A stretch of 50,420 bases of DNA from Marinobacter azerbaijanicus (GCF_030250645.1 NZ_JASSVS010000017.1:1-50420), one strand, 5' to 3'. Shown: positions 33,375-42,125, numbered from the stretch's first letter. Numbers and translations: made by a program. Notes: generated by a model from the letters alone, not told the origin.

Positions 33375-35147
33375 ATGGCCCGCCTGAAACGCTATCTGCC
33401 CATACTCCAATGGCTGACAGGCTATGGGCGCGATACGCTGGCCAACGATTTGTTAGCAGCGGTGATTGTGACCGTCATGCTGATCCCGCAGTCGCTGGCA
33501 TACGCCATGCTGGCGGGTCTCCCCCCCGAGGTGGGGCTGTATGCCAGCATCGCTCCGCTGTTCGCTTATGCACTCTTCGGGACCAGCCGCACCCTAGCCG
33601 TAGGGCCGGTGGCTGTGGTTTCACTGATGACAGCGGCGGCTATCGGTCGTGTCGCCCCGCAGGGGTCGCCAGAATACTTGGGAGCTGCCCTGGTACTGGC
33701 GCTGATGTCTGGCCTTATTCTTACCCTTATGGGTGTGGCGCGGCTGGGCTTTCTGGCTAACTTTCTCAGCCATCCGGTCATTTCCGGATTCATTACTGCA
33801 TCTGGGTTGATCATTGCTGCCAGCCAACTGAAGCATTTGCTGGGTATCGAGGTGTCGGGCCACAATCTGATCGAAGTATCGGGCGGCCTGGTCGAAAGCT
33901 TACGACTGACCCACTGGCCTACGCTGCTCATCGGTATTGGTGCCCTGGCATTTCTTTATGCTTCGCGTCGCTGGATGGGGCCGGGGTTACGCCGTCTGGG
34001 GCTGCCAGCGGGCAGTGCCGATATGGTGGTGCGCGCCGCGCCGATTCTCGCCGTGGCGGTCACCACACTAGCGTCTTGGGGCCTGGAGCTTGGCGAACGT
34101 GGCGTGGCGGTCGTGGGTGAGGTTCCGGCGGGCCTGCCACCGCTGAACCTGCCGAGTCTCGATATGACGCTGTGGCGCGAGCTGTTCGTGGCGGCACTGC
34201 TGATCAGTGTGGTTGGCTTCGTCGAATCGGTGTCGGTGGGCCAGACACTGGCCGCCAAGCGGCGCCAGCGCATCGACCCAGATCAGGAACTGGTGGGGCT
34301 CGGGGCGTCAAACATCGCGGCCTCGTTTACCGGTGGCATGCCGGTCACCGGCGGCTTCGCCCGCTCGGTGGTCAACTTCGACGCTGGTGCCGAAACCCCC
34401 GCCGCCGGGGCTTTTACCGCGGTAGGGATCGCCATCGCCGCTCTGCTTCTGACACCATTGATCGCTTATCTACCCATTGCCACCTTGGCGGCGACCATCA
34501 TCGTGGCGGTACTGTCACTGGTCGATTTTTCCGCCATACGTCGTACCTGGGCCTATTCACGCTCTGATGCGATGGCCATGCTCGTGACCATGATCGTCAC
34601 CCTGGGACATGGTGTGGAGAGCGGCATCCTGGCCGGTGTGGGGCTATCCCTGGCCCTGCATCTCTACAACACCAGCCGCCCTCATAGCGCGGTGGTGGGC
34701 CGGCTACCAGGTACCGAACACTTTCGCAACGTGAAGCGTCATCGAGTCGAGACGGATCCGCGTCTGGCCATCCTTAGGGTCGATGAAAGCCTCTACTTCG
34801 CCAACTCGCGCTACCTTGAGGATTTGATCATGTCGTTGGCGTCACGCGAGCCGGGGCTTGCCCACATCGTGCTGGCGTGCCAGGCGGTCAACACGATCGA
34901 TGCTTCGGCGCTCGAAAGTCTTGAGGCGATCAACACCCGCTTGCGGGATGCAGAGGTCAAGCTACACCTGGCCGAGGCCAAAGGACCGGTGATGGATCGC
35001 CTGAAGCATACTGACTTCTGCCGCGAGCTGACCGGGCGTGTGTTTCTCAGTACCTTCGATGCCTGGCGTTATTTGCGCGGCGAATCGCAACACCTTGGAC
35101 AACCCTGCGGTGGGACGGAGTTGGCCAACGCAGGAAATCCGGACTGA
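33375..35147 (+). CDS. SulP-family anion permease with STAS domain
   Basis: This 590-residue transporter starts at MARLKRYLPI. The N-terminal part has the SulP signature (DLLAAVIVTVMLIPQSLAYAMLAGLPPEVGLYAS), about 12 membrane helices, and GGMPVTGGFARSVVN. The C-terminal cytoplasmic STAS domain covers about 445-570 (VNTIDASALESLE). SulP proteins carry sulfate, bicarbonate or related anions; in Blh-type sulfur clusters they are taken to export sulfite or sulfate. It is 7 bp after the DUF442 gene. Confidence 0.92.
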   Translation: MARLKRYLPILQWLTGYGRDTLANDLLAAVIVTVMLIPQSLAYAMLAGLPPEVGLYASIAPLFAYALFGTSRTLAVGPVAVVSLMTAAAIGRVAPQGSPEYLGAALVLALMSGLILTLMGVARLGFLANFLSHPVISGFITASGLIIAASQLKHLLGIEVSGHNLIEVSGGLVESLRLTHWPTLLIGIGALAFLYASRRWMGPGLRRLGLPAGSADMVVRAAPILAVAVTTLASWGLELGERGVAVVGEVPAGLPPLNLPSLDMTLWRELFVAALLISVVGFVESVSVGQTLAAKRRQRIDPDQELVGLGASNIAASFTGGMPVTGGFARSVVNFDAGAETPAAGAFTAVGIAIAALLLTPLIAYLPIATLAATIIVAVLSLVDFSAIRRTWAYSRSDAMAMLVTMIVTLGHGVESGILAGVGLSLALHLYNTSRPHSAVVGRLPGTEHFRNVKRHRVETDPRLAILRVDESLYFANSRYLEDLIMSLASREPGLAHIVLACQAVNTIDASALESLEAINTRLRDAEVKLHLAEAKGPVMDRLKHTDFCRELTGRVFLSTFDAWRYLRGESQHLGQPCGGTELANAGNPD

Positions 35148-35176
35148 TTGAAGCTTAAAATGTAGGGAGGTTACGC

Positions 35177-35638
35177 GTGGACTGGACATCAAATTTGCAG
35201 GGTCTGTTTGGCGGCATACTCATCGGCATTTCTGCCACTTGGTTGATGGCTACCCTAGGGCGTGTAACAGGAATCAGTGGCATTGCCGGTACGTTAGTGA
35301 CAGCGCGCCCCAAGGGCGACAGCGCCTGGCGGGCCGCGTTCTTGGCTGGCCTGGTTACCGGTCCTATCCTACTCGTTCTGGCTGGGGGCGACCTAGGAAA
35401 CGTTGTGAATGAGCCAAACGAAATTATCGGCGATCCTGCCGGTGGTGTGCTGTCGATGTTAATTGCAGGTTTACTGGTCGGCGTCGGGACGGGGCTCGGC
35501 AGTGGCTGTACCAGTGGCCATGGTGTATGCGGCTTGGCACGCTTATCGCCGCGCTCAATGGCGGCTACCGGCACGTTCCTGCTTAGCGCTGTGGTGACGG
35601 TTTATGTCGCTCGCCACATCGTGGGAGGTGGGGCATGA
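35177..35638 (+). CDS. YeeE/YedE-family sulfur transporter, first half
   Basis: This 153-residue membrane protein starts with GTG at 35177 (GGAGG site). It has four helices and the conserved LGSGCTSGHGVCGLAR motif, whose Cys residues guide thiosulfate or sulfur-compound transport in the YeeE family. The second half-protein follows with a 4-bp overlap. Together they form the usual split YeeE/YedE pair seen in sulfide-detoxification operons. Confidence 0.9.
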   Translation: MDWTSNLQGLFGGILIGISATWLMATLGRVTGISGIAGTLVTARPKGDSAWRAAFLAGLVTGPILLVLAGGDLGNVVNEPNEIIGDPAGGVLSMLIAGLLVGVGTGLGSGCTSGHGVCGLARLSPRSMAATGTFLLSAVVTVYVARHIVGGGA

Positions 35639-36036
35639 AAGCTCTGATGGGCTATCTTGCAGGTCTCATGTTCGGCCTGGGACTCGCCATCTCGGGCATG
35701 ACCGATCCGGCACGTGTCCTAGGTTTCCTGGATATCGCCGGCGAATGGGATCCTACGTTGATCTTCGTGCTGGGCGGGGCCGTTGTCACTACCTTCATCG
35801 GCTATCGGCTAGTGCTTCGTCGGAGCAGCCCCCTTTTCGGCGACGCGTTTCAGTTACCCACAAAGCGTGAACTCGATGGTCGTCTGCTCGGTGGCGCCAC
35901 GCTATTCGGCATCGGCTGGGGGCTTTCGGGCTACTGTCCGGGACCTGCCATCGCCTCGATTGCAGGGCTGACAGCCCCTCTCGCCGCCATGCTCTTGGCA
36001 ATGATTGGTGGCTGGTGGCTTGCCAGACGCGTCTAG
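35635..36036 (+). CDS. YeeE/YedE-family (DUF6691) sulfur transporter, second half
   Basis: This 133-residue membrane protein has LMFGLGLAISGMTDPARVLGFLD and the GWGLSGYCPGPAI Cys motif typical of DUF6691. It pairs with the preceding protein (ATGA overlap). The last gene of the sulfur block; the two-component genes begin 33 bp later, probably in the same transcript. Confidence 0.9.
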   Translation: MKALMGYLAGLMFGLGLAISGMTDPARVLGFLDIAGEWDPTLIFVLGGAVVTTFIGYRLVLRRSSPLFGDAFQLPTKRELDGRLLGGATLFGIGWGLSGYCPGPAIASIAGLTAPLAAMLLAMIGGWWLARRV

Positions 36037-36069
36037 CTGATTACCACCGCTCTCCGTACAGGATCAATC

Positions 36070-36750
36070 ATGCACGTGCTACTTATCGAGGATGATACCC
36101 TCGTCGCGTCCGGCATTCAGGCAGGTCTCGAAGCTTATGACTTTGTGGTAGATGCCTTCGCCACGCTGGCTGAGGCTCGCATGGCCATGAAAGATGTCGC
36201 TAGCGACATCGCGATACTTGACCTCAGCTTGCCCGATGGCGACGGGTTAACTTTGCTCAAGACATGGCGAGCTGAAAAGCGCAATATCCCCGTACTCATT
36301 CTGACGGCTCGAGATGCCGTTCCGGATCGTGTGGCAGGGTTAACGGCTGGTGCGGACGATTATCTGACCAAGCCGTTTGATCTCGACGAACTCGTTGCGC
36401 GGTTGCACGCCCTGTTGCGCCGGTCGTCGGGACGCTCCAGTTCCTTGATTGAGCACGGTTCCTTAAGCCTGGATCCACTTTCGCGGTGCGTCACGGTCGC
36501 AGATGAAGTTATTCCTTTATCGCGTCGGGAATTGATGTTGCTAGAGACATTTCTTCAATCACCTCGCAGCGTGTTAACGGCTGACCAGATCAAGGATCGC
36601 CTGTACGGCATGAGCGATGAACTCGAGAGCAATGCGCTGAACGTTCATATCCATAACTTGCGCCGTAAATTAGGCAGTGGAGTCGTCGAAACGGTACGTG
36701 GGCTTGGGTATCGCCTGGGCAAGCCAGACGCCATTGATCCACCAAGGTGA
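36070..36750 (+). CDS. OmpR/QseB-type response regulator
   Basis: This 226-residue protein has a receiver domain (acidic pair E7-D8-D9, phospho-acceptor D51, K101 in LTKPFD) and a winged-helix DNA-binding domain (about 125-220: LSRRELMLLETFLQ, NVHIHNLRRKLG, VRGLGYRLG). It is followed by its sensor kinase. It likely controls the dsb/sulfur cargo of the same element; the signal might be periplasmic thiol, metal or sulfide stress, which is inference from neighbours. Confidence 0.92.
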   Translation: MHVLLIEDDTLVASGIQAGLEAYDFVVDAFATLAEARMAMKDVASDIAILDLSLPDGDGLTLLKTWRAEKRNIPVLILTARDAVPDRVAGLTAGADDYLTKPFDLDELVARLHALLRRSSGRSSSLIEHGSLSLDPLSRCVTVADEVIPLSRRELMLLETFLQSPRSVLTADQIKDRLYGMSDELESNALNVHIHNLRRKLGSGVVETVRGLGYRLGKPDAIDPPR

Positions 36751-36766
36751 GCTGAAGCGAAAAACG

Positions 36767-38110
36767 ATGAGCTTACGCACCCGCCTACTTCTCACCCTTG
36801 GGCTGACGTTAACCCTGCTTTGGGGACTTGCAGCCACCTGGCTGTTGCGCGACCTACATACCCAAGTGGAGTTGACGCTGGATAAGCGTCTCGCCCAATC
36901 GGCACGCATGGTGGCCGGCCTGATGGAACAATTACCCCCAGAAGTGTGGGGTCGCATCGATCATGACGCGTTGACGATACCTCCAATTGAAGGCTTAGCG
37001 TGTCAGATTCACTCACCACGCGGTGAAGTCATTGCCCGCTCTCACGCCGAAATGGACGATATTCTCGCCCCTGGCGAGCAGGGTTACACCTACCGCAAGG
37101 AAGCTGGAACGACGTGGAGAGTATATACCTACGAACGAAACGGCATGATCATTACCACCGCTGACCGCATGGATGAGCGCGACATTCTTCTACGCGATGT
37201 CATTAAGGTAGCGGTAGTCCCGTTTCTCACAGCCTTAGTGGGCAGTATGGGAGCGCTATGGCTGGGCGTGCTGCGCGGCCTGAAACCACTTGGCCGTTTG
37301 CGTAATACGTTGGCCAGGCGTCATCCTGAGGCACTGACAACCGTAAGCTTGGAGGGAGCGCCTAGCGAACTACGGCCTTTGATCCTGACACTCAACAGTC
37401 TTTTGCTCAGAGTCCATAAGGCTATGGTGCGTGAGCAGCGTTTCACCAGTGACGCGGCCCATGAACTCCGCACGCCCTTAACGGCCATCAAGACGCATCT
37501 TCAAGTCGCCAGGCGGGTCGAAGGAGAAGCGGCTGAGCGCGCCTTGAGCTATGCCGAGGAAGGGGTGGCTCGCATGGTACGCATCTTGGAGCAGCTCCTG
37601 TTGTTGGCACGTGTCGAGGGGCGGACTGCGTTTGAGGACGGTGAAGCTTGCACCTTGGAGGATGTCATTTCGTTGGCGATACAGGATGCTGCAACGCATG
37701 CTGAGACGAATCGAATCGATTTCAGCCCCGTCTTTTCTTCCGCCGAACTGGAAATGCCTCGAGAGTTGGCGGTTGCTGCACTGCGTAACCTTATCGATAA
37801 CGCCTTGCGCCACGGCGATTTAACCGAGCCAGTCAAAGTGACCGTAGAACTGCAGACACACCCATCCAGGTCATGGGCCACCCTAAAGGTGAGCAACTAC
37901 GGCGCAGTGTTGAATGACGAGACGCTGGCAAACCTGACCGAGCGTTTCTGGCGCTCTAGCCGTGATGGTGGAAGTGGTCTGGGGCTAGCGATTGTCGTTG
38001 CGATTGCAGAGCGTTTTGAGGGAGCTCTGCATTTTAAAAGGCCCGTTCAGGGTGGTTTAGAGGCGAGTTTGATCTTGCCGGTGCGCCCACTTTCGGTAAC
38101 CGTCCGGTGA
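36767..38110 (+). CDS. Sensor histidine kinase (QseC/PmrB-like)
   Basis: This 447-residue inner-membrane kinase starts at MSLRTRLLLT. It has two membrane helices (about 8-30 and 148-170) around a periplasmic sensor region of about 115 residues without Cys-rich motifs. The HisKA domain has FTSDAAHELRTPLTA (H232), followed by the N box NLIDNALRHG and GGSGLGLAI ATP lid. It partners the preceding response regulator (16 bp gap). The gene ends 256 bp before the att copy, so the pair sits at the right end of element 2. Confidence 0.92.
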   Translation: MSLRTRLLLTLGLTLTLLWGLAATWLLRDLHTQVELTLDKRLAQSARMVAGLMEQLPPEVWGRIDHDALTIPPIEGLACQIHSPRGEVIARSHAEMDDILAPGEQGYTYRKEAGTTWRVYTYERNGMIITTADRMDERDILLRDVIKVAVVPFLTALVGSMGALWLGVLRGLKPLGRLRNTLARRHPEALTTVSLEGAPSELRPLILTLNSLLLRVHKAMVREQRFTSDAAHELRTPLTAIKTHLQVARRVEGEAAERALSYAEEGVARMVRILEQLLLLARVEGRTAFEDGEACTLEDVISLAIQDAATHAETNRIDFSPVFSSAELEMPRELAVAALRNLIDNALRHGDLTEPVKVTVELQTHPSRSWATLKVSNYGAVLNDETLANLTERFWRSSRDGGSGLGLAIVVAIAERFEGALHFKRPVQGGLEASLILPVRPLSVTVR

Positions 38111-38366
38111 ACACACCTTGAATCACCCCTGCTTAAAGCTGGACAGCTCGGAAGCGCCAAGCTGCCGGTGCCGCGAAGTATCTTAGCCAGCGTGAGTTTG
38201 ACGGGCCCCGGTTTTAATGAGGGAACATTGCTCCAACCGCACTGGTTGCGTTTTGGTTGCCGACTGGGTGAATTTGGTGTGAGCCAAGCAATGAGTGGAA
38301 ATTCATAAGCTATTGAATTACTGGAGACATGCGTTGCAGGCGCGTTCCCCAAAATGGCTTGGTTGC

Positions 38367-38413
38367 ACTCATAATCCCTTGGTCGCTGGTTCGAGTCCAG
38401 CTGGGCCCACCAA
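38367..38413 (+). repeat. att site: 3' half of tRNA-Met(CAT), copy 2
   Basis: Identical 47 bp to 15263-15309. Upstream bases do not complete a tRNA. Together the two copies bound a 23.1-kb element (element 2) and show that a further element with its own integrase (38575) lies to the right, so elements are stacked in tandem on one tRNA-Met target. Confidence 0.88.
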
Positions 38414-38514
38414 ATTTCCTTCCCGCTCCATCCCAGAACATGCCATAAACCCCGCAACCATGGGCTTCATTGGTTGGGCGACGTTTCATGACATGTCAGA
38501 AAGATTCTTGACAT

Positions 38515-38576
38515 GCCCCCTCCAAAGGGGGCATCAATGGGGGCACAACCACATGATGCCCATTTGGTGCCCCCAT
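38515..38576. promoter_or_regulatory. Inverted repeats over the integrase start
   Basis: GCCCCCT-CCAA-AGGGGGC (38515-38532) is followed by ATGGGGGCAC (38537-38546) and its exact complement GTGCCCCCAT (38567-38576). The integrase ATG lies inside the last arm and no ribosome site is visible. These could be arm-type binding sites or an autoregulatory operator that also hides the start codon in RNA. Confidence 0.6.
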
Positions 38577-39858
38577 GAGCCAACGCCAGACCAACAAACT
38601 GACCGCCACCGCTGTGCGCAACGCCAAGCCTCGCGATAGGACCTATCGCTTAGCCGATGGGGGCGGTCTCTATCTGGAGGTGACTCCGTCCGGCGGAAAA
38701 TATTGGCGGCTGAAGTACCGCTTCCACGGGAAGGAGAAGCGCCTGGCTATCGGCGTCTATGGCTCGAAGGACGGCGAGGTATCGCTTGCTCAGGCCCGGG
38801 ACGAGCGGGACAAGGCAAAAAAGCTGTTAGCTCAAGGTTCAGATCCCAGCACCGTCAAGCGTATCGCCAAGCTGGAGGGCAAGGCCAGTGTGGCGAACAC
38901 CTTCAGGGCCGTAGCGACAGAATGGCTGGAAGAAGTTCACAAGCATAATGTCGTGCCGACGCACTACAGCAAGAACAAGAGCCGGCTAGAACGTGATGTT
39001 TATCCTTACCTGGGCAGCCGACCTGTAGCGGACATCACCCCGCTCGAATTGCTGGAGTGCTTGCGCAAGGTCGAGAAGCGGGGGCACCTGGAGACCGCGA
39101 TTCGCATCAAGACCGTTGTGGGCCAGGTCATCCGGTATGCCGTCACCACGGGACGAGCTGACCGTGACCCAACGACCGACCTGCGAGGCGCCTTGCGACA
39201 GCCAACAGTGAGCCATTACGCGGCCATCACCGATCCCGAAGAACTCACCGGGCTCCTCCGTGCAATTGATGGCTATCGCGGCCAGCCTGTCACGATCGCT
39301 GCTCTGAAGCTGGCTACCTTGCTGTTCGTGCGTCCCGGTGAGCTGCGCCATGCGGATTGGAAGGACTTCGATCTCGATGAAGCAACCTGGAGCTTCCTGC
39401 CTAGCAAGAACTCACCGCCGCTGATTGTGCCGCTACCCCGGCAGGCCGTGGCGATTCTTCGTGAACTCTATCCTCTCACCGGTCGCGGACACTTTGTCTT
39501 GCCTGGCCTGCGCAGCAGCAAACGCCCGATGTCCGGGAACACGATGAAGGGCGCCCTGGATTCCATGGGGTACAAGGGAAGACAAACCGCTCACGGCTTC
39601 CGGGCCACGGCGAGAACAATCATCGCTGAGCGCTTGGATTACCCCGAGCATTACGTTGAGCAACAGCTGGCTCATAAGGTGAAAGATGCTAATGGCCGAG
39701 CCTATAACCGGACCAAATTTTTGGATCAGCGGCGGGAGATGCTGCAAACGTGGGCGAACTACTTGGACGAACTTCGTGAGGGGCTGGATAACGCTGAGCA
39801 GTATCGTCATGGCAGAGAAGACGAGTCACGCAGAAACGCAGCTCTTGCGGCTGGCTAG
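38575..39858 (+). CDS. int: P4-type tyrosine integrase of element 3
   Basis: This 427-residue integrase has the DUF4102 N-terminal domain (NKLTATAVRNAKPRDRTYRLADGGGLYL), a core-binding domain (about 105-200) and the catalytic domain with R in FVRPGELR, HGFRATART, LAHKV and the nucleophile Y in GRAYNRTKF. P4-type integrases target tRNA 3' ends, which matches the att copy 161 bp upstream. It differs from the element 2 integrase in family and orientation, yet uses the same tRNA. Confidence 0.95.
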   Translation: MSQRQTNKLTATAVRNAKPRDRTYRLADGGGLYLEVTPSGGKYWRLKYRFHGKEKRLAIGVYGSKDGEVSLAQARDERDKAKKLLAQGSDPSTVKRIAKLEGKASVANTFRAVATEWLEEVHKHNVVPTHYSKNKSRLERDVYPYLGSRPVADITPLELLECLRKVEKRGHLETAIRIKTVVGQVIRYAVTTGRADRDPTTDLRGALRQPTVSHYAAITDPEELTGLLRAIDGYRGQPVTIAALKLATLLFVRPGELRHADWKDFDLDEATWSFLPSKNSPPLIVPLPRQAVAILRELYPLTGRGHFVLPGLRSSKRPMSGNTMKGALDSMGYKGRQTAHGFRATARTIIAERLDYPEHYVEQQLAHKVKDANGRAYNRTKFLDQRREMLQTWANYLDELREGLDNAEQYRHGREDESRRNAALAAG

Positions 39859-39997
39859 GGCGCCGCTGATGGCGTCTGCAGACCGCTAGCAGGGCTCTCA
39901 AACAAGCAGCTGTCACCGAGTGGGATGCGTATCGGCTCATCGAGATGAGGTGCCGAAGAGCGGCGCAGACAACCAAATGTCGAGTTGGTGAGTGTTG

Positions 39998-40013
39998 TAC
40001 CCCTTATAGAAGG
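39998..40013 (+). repeat. 16-bp motif upstream of AlpA (shared with 48729-48744)
   Basis: TACCCCTTATAGAAGG occurs here 38 bp before the AlpA start and again 27 bp before the MobV-like gene at 48772. Same orientation and similar distance suggest a common control site, possibly bound by AlpA. Confidence 0.5.
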
Positions 40014-40051
40014 CGAGCCAAAGAAAATTACCTTCAATTGAGGAACGTACC

Positions 40052-40237
40052 ATGCGACTGATTCGCCGACCTGAGGTTTTGAAGCGCTGTGGTTTCAGCA
40101 ACTCGACCATGCATCGTCTTATCAAGGCCGAAGACTTTCCATCACCAGTACTGTTAGGGAGCCGGGCTGTGGCCTGGGTTGAGGAGGATGTCGATGCCTG
40201 GATCCGTGAGCGTATCGATGGGCCGGATGACGACTGA
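40052..40237 (+). CDS. AlpA-family regulator
   Basis: This 61-residue MerR-like winged helix (MRLIRRPEVLKRCGFSNSTMH, SRAVAWVEEDVDAWIRERI) is a full-length AlpA-type protein. It follows the P4-type integrase in the same direction, the typical place. AlpA proteins activate excision of such islands. Confidence 0.88.
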   Translation: MRLIRRPEVLKRCGFSNSTMHRLIKAEDFPSPVLLGSRAVAWVEEDVDAWIRERIDGPDDD

Positions 40238-40723
40238 TTGTTCCCATGCCTGCAAGTAGCTGCTAGATCATCTGAGACTCACTGTCGCTCTACAGCAGCG
40301 GCGGTGAGCTCTACTGCGCCTAGCGGCCTGGCCGAGGTACTTCCCCGAACAGACCCTGCCTTCTGCCGCCATGCTTGCTCCAAGCATGGCGGCCTGCACC
40401 TTCCGACCTCCCGCGAGCCACTGCCCCATCCGGTACACTCCCCCTATCTGGGCTTTGCGTGTACTTTGTGACCACAGACCAAGAGCTTGCTTGAGAACCT
40501 ATGCGCTCGCAGATATTCTCTTTCGTCTGCGTTGCTCTGGGAGCCTGATGCAGCCTGGGCCTAGCGTATAGGCTGCATGAATCAGCTTATAATCTGTGGT
40601 GGTGGCGTCCGAGATGTGCGGAAACCAATGGCTTCATTTTCTGGATAACGCGGCCTACCACATGGGGTGGGGGCGGCTGGATTTGGTGCATGAGTCGATA
40701 GTGCATGGCTGAAGGCCGGAATC
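40238..40723. other. Gene-free stretch with strong hairpins
   Basis: No credible ORF. GCCGCCATGCTTG-CTC-CAAGCATGGCGGC (40365-40393) is a perfect 13-bp stem with a 3-nt loop and no T tract. ATGCAGCCT...AGGCTGCAT (40548-40578) is a second inverted repeat. They may be remnants of insertion elements or RNA structures. Confidence 0.45.
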
Positions 40724-40802
40724 GACCCAAAGCGGTCATGCTGGCAAAGGCAGCTGGCACGTCCATTCGTGTTATGCCGCCGGCACGATGATTGGTGTTA
40801 TG
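40724..40802 (+). repeat. Left flank of cassette locus 2 (shared with 12685-12763)
   Basis: It starts GACCCAAAGCGG and ends GATGATTGGTGTTATG (40787-40802), with the same 73-bp spacing as at 12685. A third relative of the first part lies at 47381 (GACCTAAAGCGG). A weak attC-like pair (GCATAAC near 40862, GTTGACT near 40908) follows before the first gene, so the exact cassette edge is uncertain. Confidence 0.55.
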
Positions 40803-40936
40803 TAGCCAAGCTATACGTAATTGTTCGATATATCCATGCCTTAGGGGCCTTGCGTGCGAGCGGCATAACGTTCTTGAAAGCGCGCGCTCGTTGTAGTCAA
40901 TAAACAAGCGCGTTGACTAATACCTCTTAAGAGTAC

Positions 40937-41419
40937 ATGGGAGACTCAGTGAATACTGAAAGAGCAGAAAAGATACTGGCACTTCAGCTTGATTGGGTTA
41001 GAACAGCTGATTCGAAGGTGCCACCATTATTTGCGATAAACATTGCCATGTTAGGTTTGTTGGCGGCATTAATTAAGATGCTTCCCGTATGGACCATATC
41101 TACAGCTGTTGCATGCAGCATTTCGGCTATTCCGATATTGCTTAGCTTGGGTTTTCTGGCGCTTGCTATTTTCCCTCGTTTAGATGGGCCTAAAGAGTCG
41201 AATGTATTTTTCGGGGGGATTTCGAAACAATCAGAAGCGAAATTCAAAGAAAACTTCTTTAAGGCTAGCGACTCAGAAATTCAAGATGACTTACTTGGAC
41301 AAGCGTACCGAAATGCAGAGATAGCAGCGAAAAAGTACGCGAATGTTAAGCTTGCTTTCATGTTCACATTTTTCAGCGTCTTGCCTTGGGTTTTTGCAGT
41401 CTATTTTCTTTACGTATAA
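40937..41419 (+). CDS. pycTM: Pycsar effector PycTM (DUF5706-like membrane protein)
   Basis: This 160-residue protein opens with NTERAEKILALQLDWVRTADSKVPPLFAINIAMLGLL, the N-terminal pattern of Pycsar membrane effectors. It has hydrophobic helices at about 30-50, 55-80 and 138-160 and the FFGGISK segment common in the family. In Pycsar, a cyclic pyrimidine nucleotide made on phage infection activates the effector, which damages the inner membrane. The cyclase gene follows at 13 bp. The start may be ATG 40937 or GTG 40949, which has a better-spaced GGGAG. Much more AT-rich than the surrounding island, consistent with a transferred cassette. Confidence 0.82.
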   Translation: MGDSVNTERAEKILALQLDWVRTADSKVPPLFAINIAMLGLLAALIKMLPVWTISTAVACSISAIPILLSLGFLALAIFPRLDGPKESNVFFGGISKQSEAKFKENFFKASDSEIQDDLLGQAYRNAEIAAKKYANVKLAFMFTFFSVLPWVFAVYFLYV

Positions 41420-41432
41420 CCAGGAATCGGAA

Positions 41433-42125
41433 ATGTCTTTAAAGGATGATCTAGATGCGCAGGTTAAAAAGATATTCAAAGAGCAGTGGTCAGAGAGAGA
41501 TGGGAAAGTTGTTCCTGAGCCAAGTGATCTAAAGCTTAGTAACGATGCTGTAAAACTAGATGGTGTTGTTCTCTATGCAGATATGTCTGAATCCACAAAG
41601 CTTGTGGACTCGAAGAAGGCTTTTTTTGCCGCAGAGGTTTACAGATCGTTCCTTCACTGCGCCGCGAAAATAATACGTTCGGAAGGTGGCGATATTACCG
41701 CCTATGATGGTGATAGAATCATGGCTGTATATACAGGCGACACAAAAAATACATCTGCCGCTAGAGCCGCTCTAAAAATTAATTATGCAAGAATTAATAT
41801 AATTAATCCCGCGCTCAAAACACAATATCCTAAAGCTGCGTACGAAGTAAAACACACTGTAGCAGTTGATAGCTCTAAGCTTTTTGTTGCTCGAACGGGA
41901 ATACGGGGGTCAAACGATTTGGTTTGGGTTGGGAGAGCGGCGAACCATGCTGCAAAGATGGGCAGCTTATCCAATGCCTATCCATCCAGAATAAGTTCAG
42001 ATGTGTACGATATGCTGCACGAATCAGTTAAATTCTCCAAAGGGAAGCCGATGTGGGAAAAAGTAACATGGACCGACATGGATCGCACAATATACAGGTC
42101 TACTTGGTGGTGGAGTATCTCTTAA
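41433..42125 (+). CDS. pycC: Pycsar pyrimidine nucleotide cyclase PycC
   Basis: This 230-residue protein starts at MSLKDDLDAQ; an in-frame upstream ATG would overlap pycTM and is not favoured. It is a lone class III nucleotide cyclase domain: metal-binding Asp in VVLYADMSESTKL (D50) and YDGDRIMAVY (D94), and WVGRAANHAAKMG (W165, R168, N171, K175) in the later catalytic region. Small stand-alone cyclases next to a DUF5706 effector are the PycC of Pycsar, making cCMP or cUMP; which base is used cannot be read here. Its stop codon lies within the left core of an attC site. Confidence 0.85.
   Translation: MSLKDDLDAQVKKIFKEQWSERDGKVVPEPSDLKLSNDAVKLDGVVLYADMSESTKLVDSKKAFFAAEVYRSFLHCAAKIIRSEGGDITAYDGDRIMAVYTGDTKNTSAARAALKINYARINIINPALKTQYPKAAYEVKHTVAVDSSKLFVARTGIRGSNDLVWVGRAANHAAKMGSLSNAYPSRISSDVYDMLHESVKFSKGKPMWEKVTWTDMDRTIYRSTWWWSIS

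Noticed and set aside
38047..38457. 136-residue minus-strand ORF across the att site
   Set aside because: It reads through the antisense of the tRNA fragment and the kinase end, a frequent artefact at tRNA borders.
40862..40914. A further attC site just before pycTM
   Set aside because: GCATAAC and GTTGACT can be placed as cores, but the inner arms pair poorly, so I mention it only as a weak possibility.
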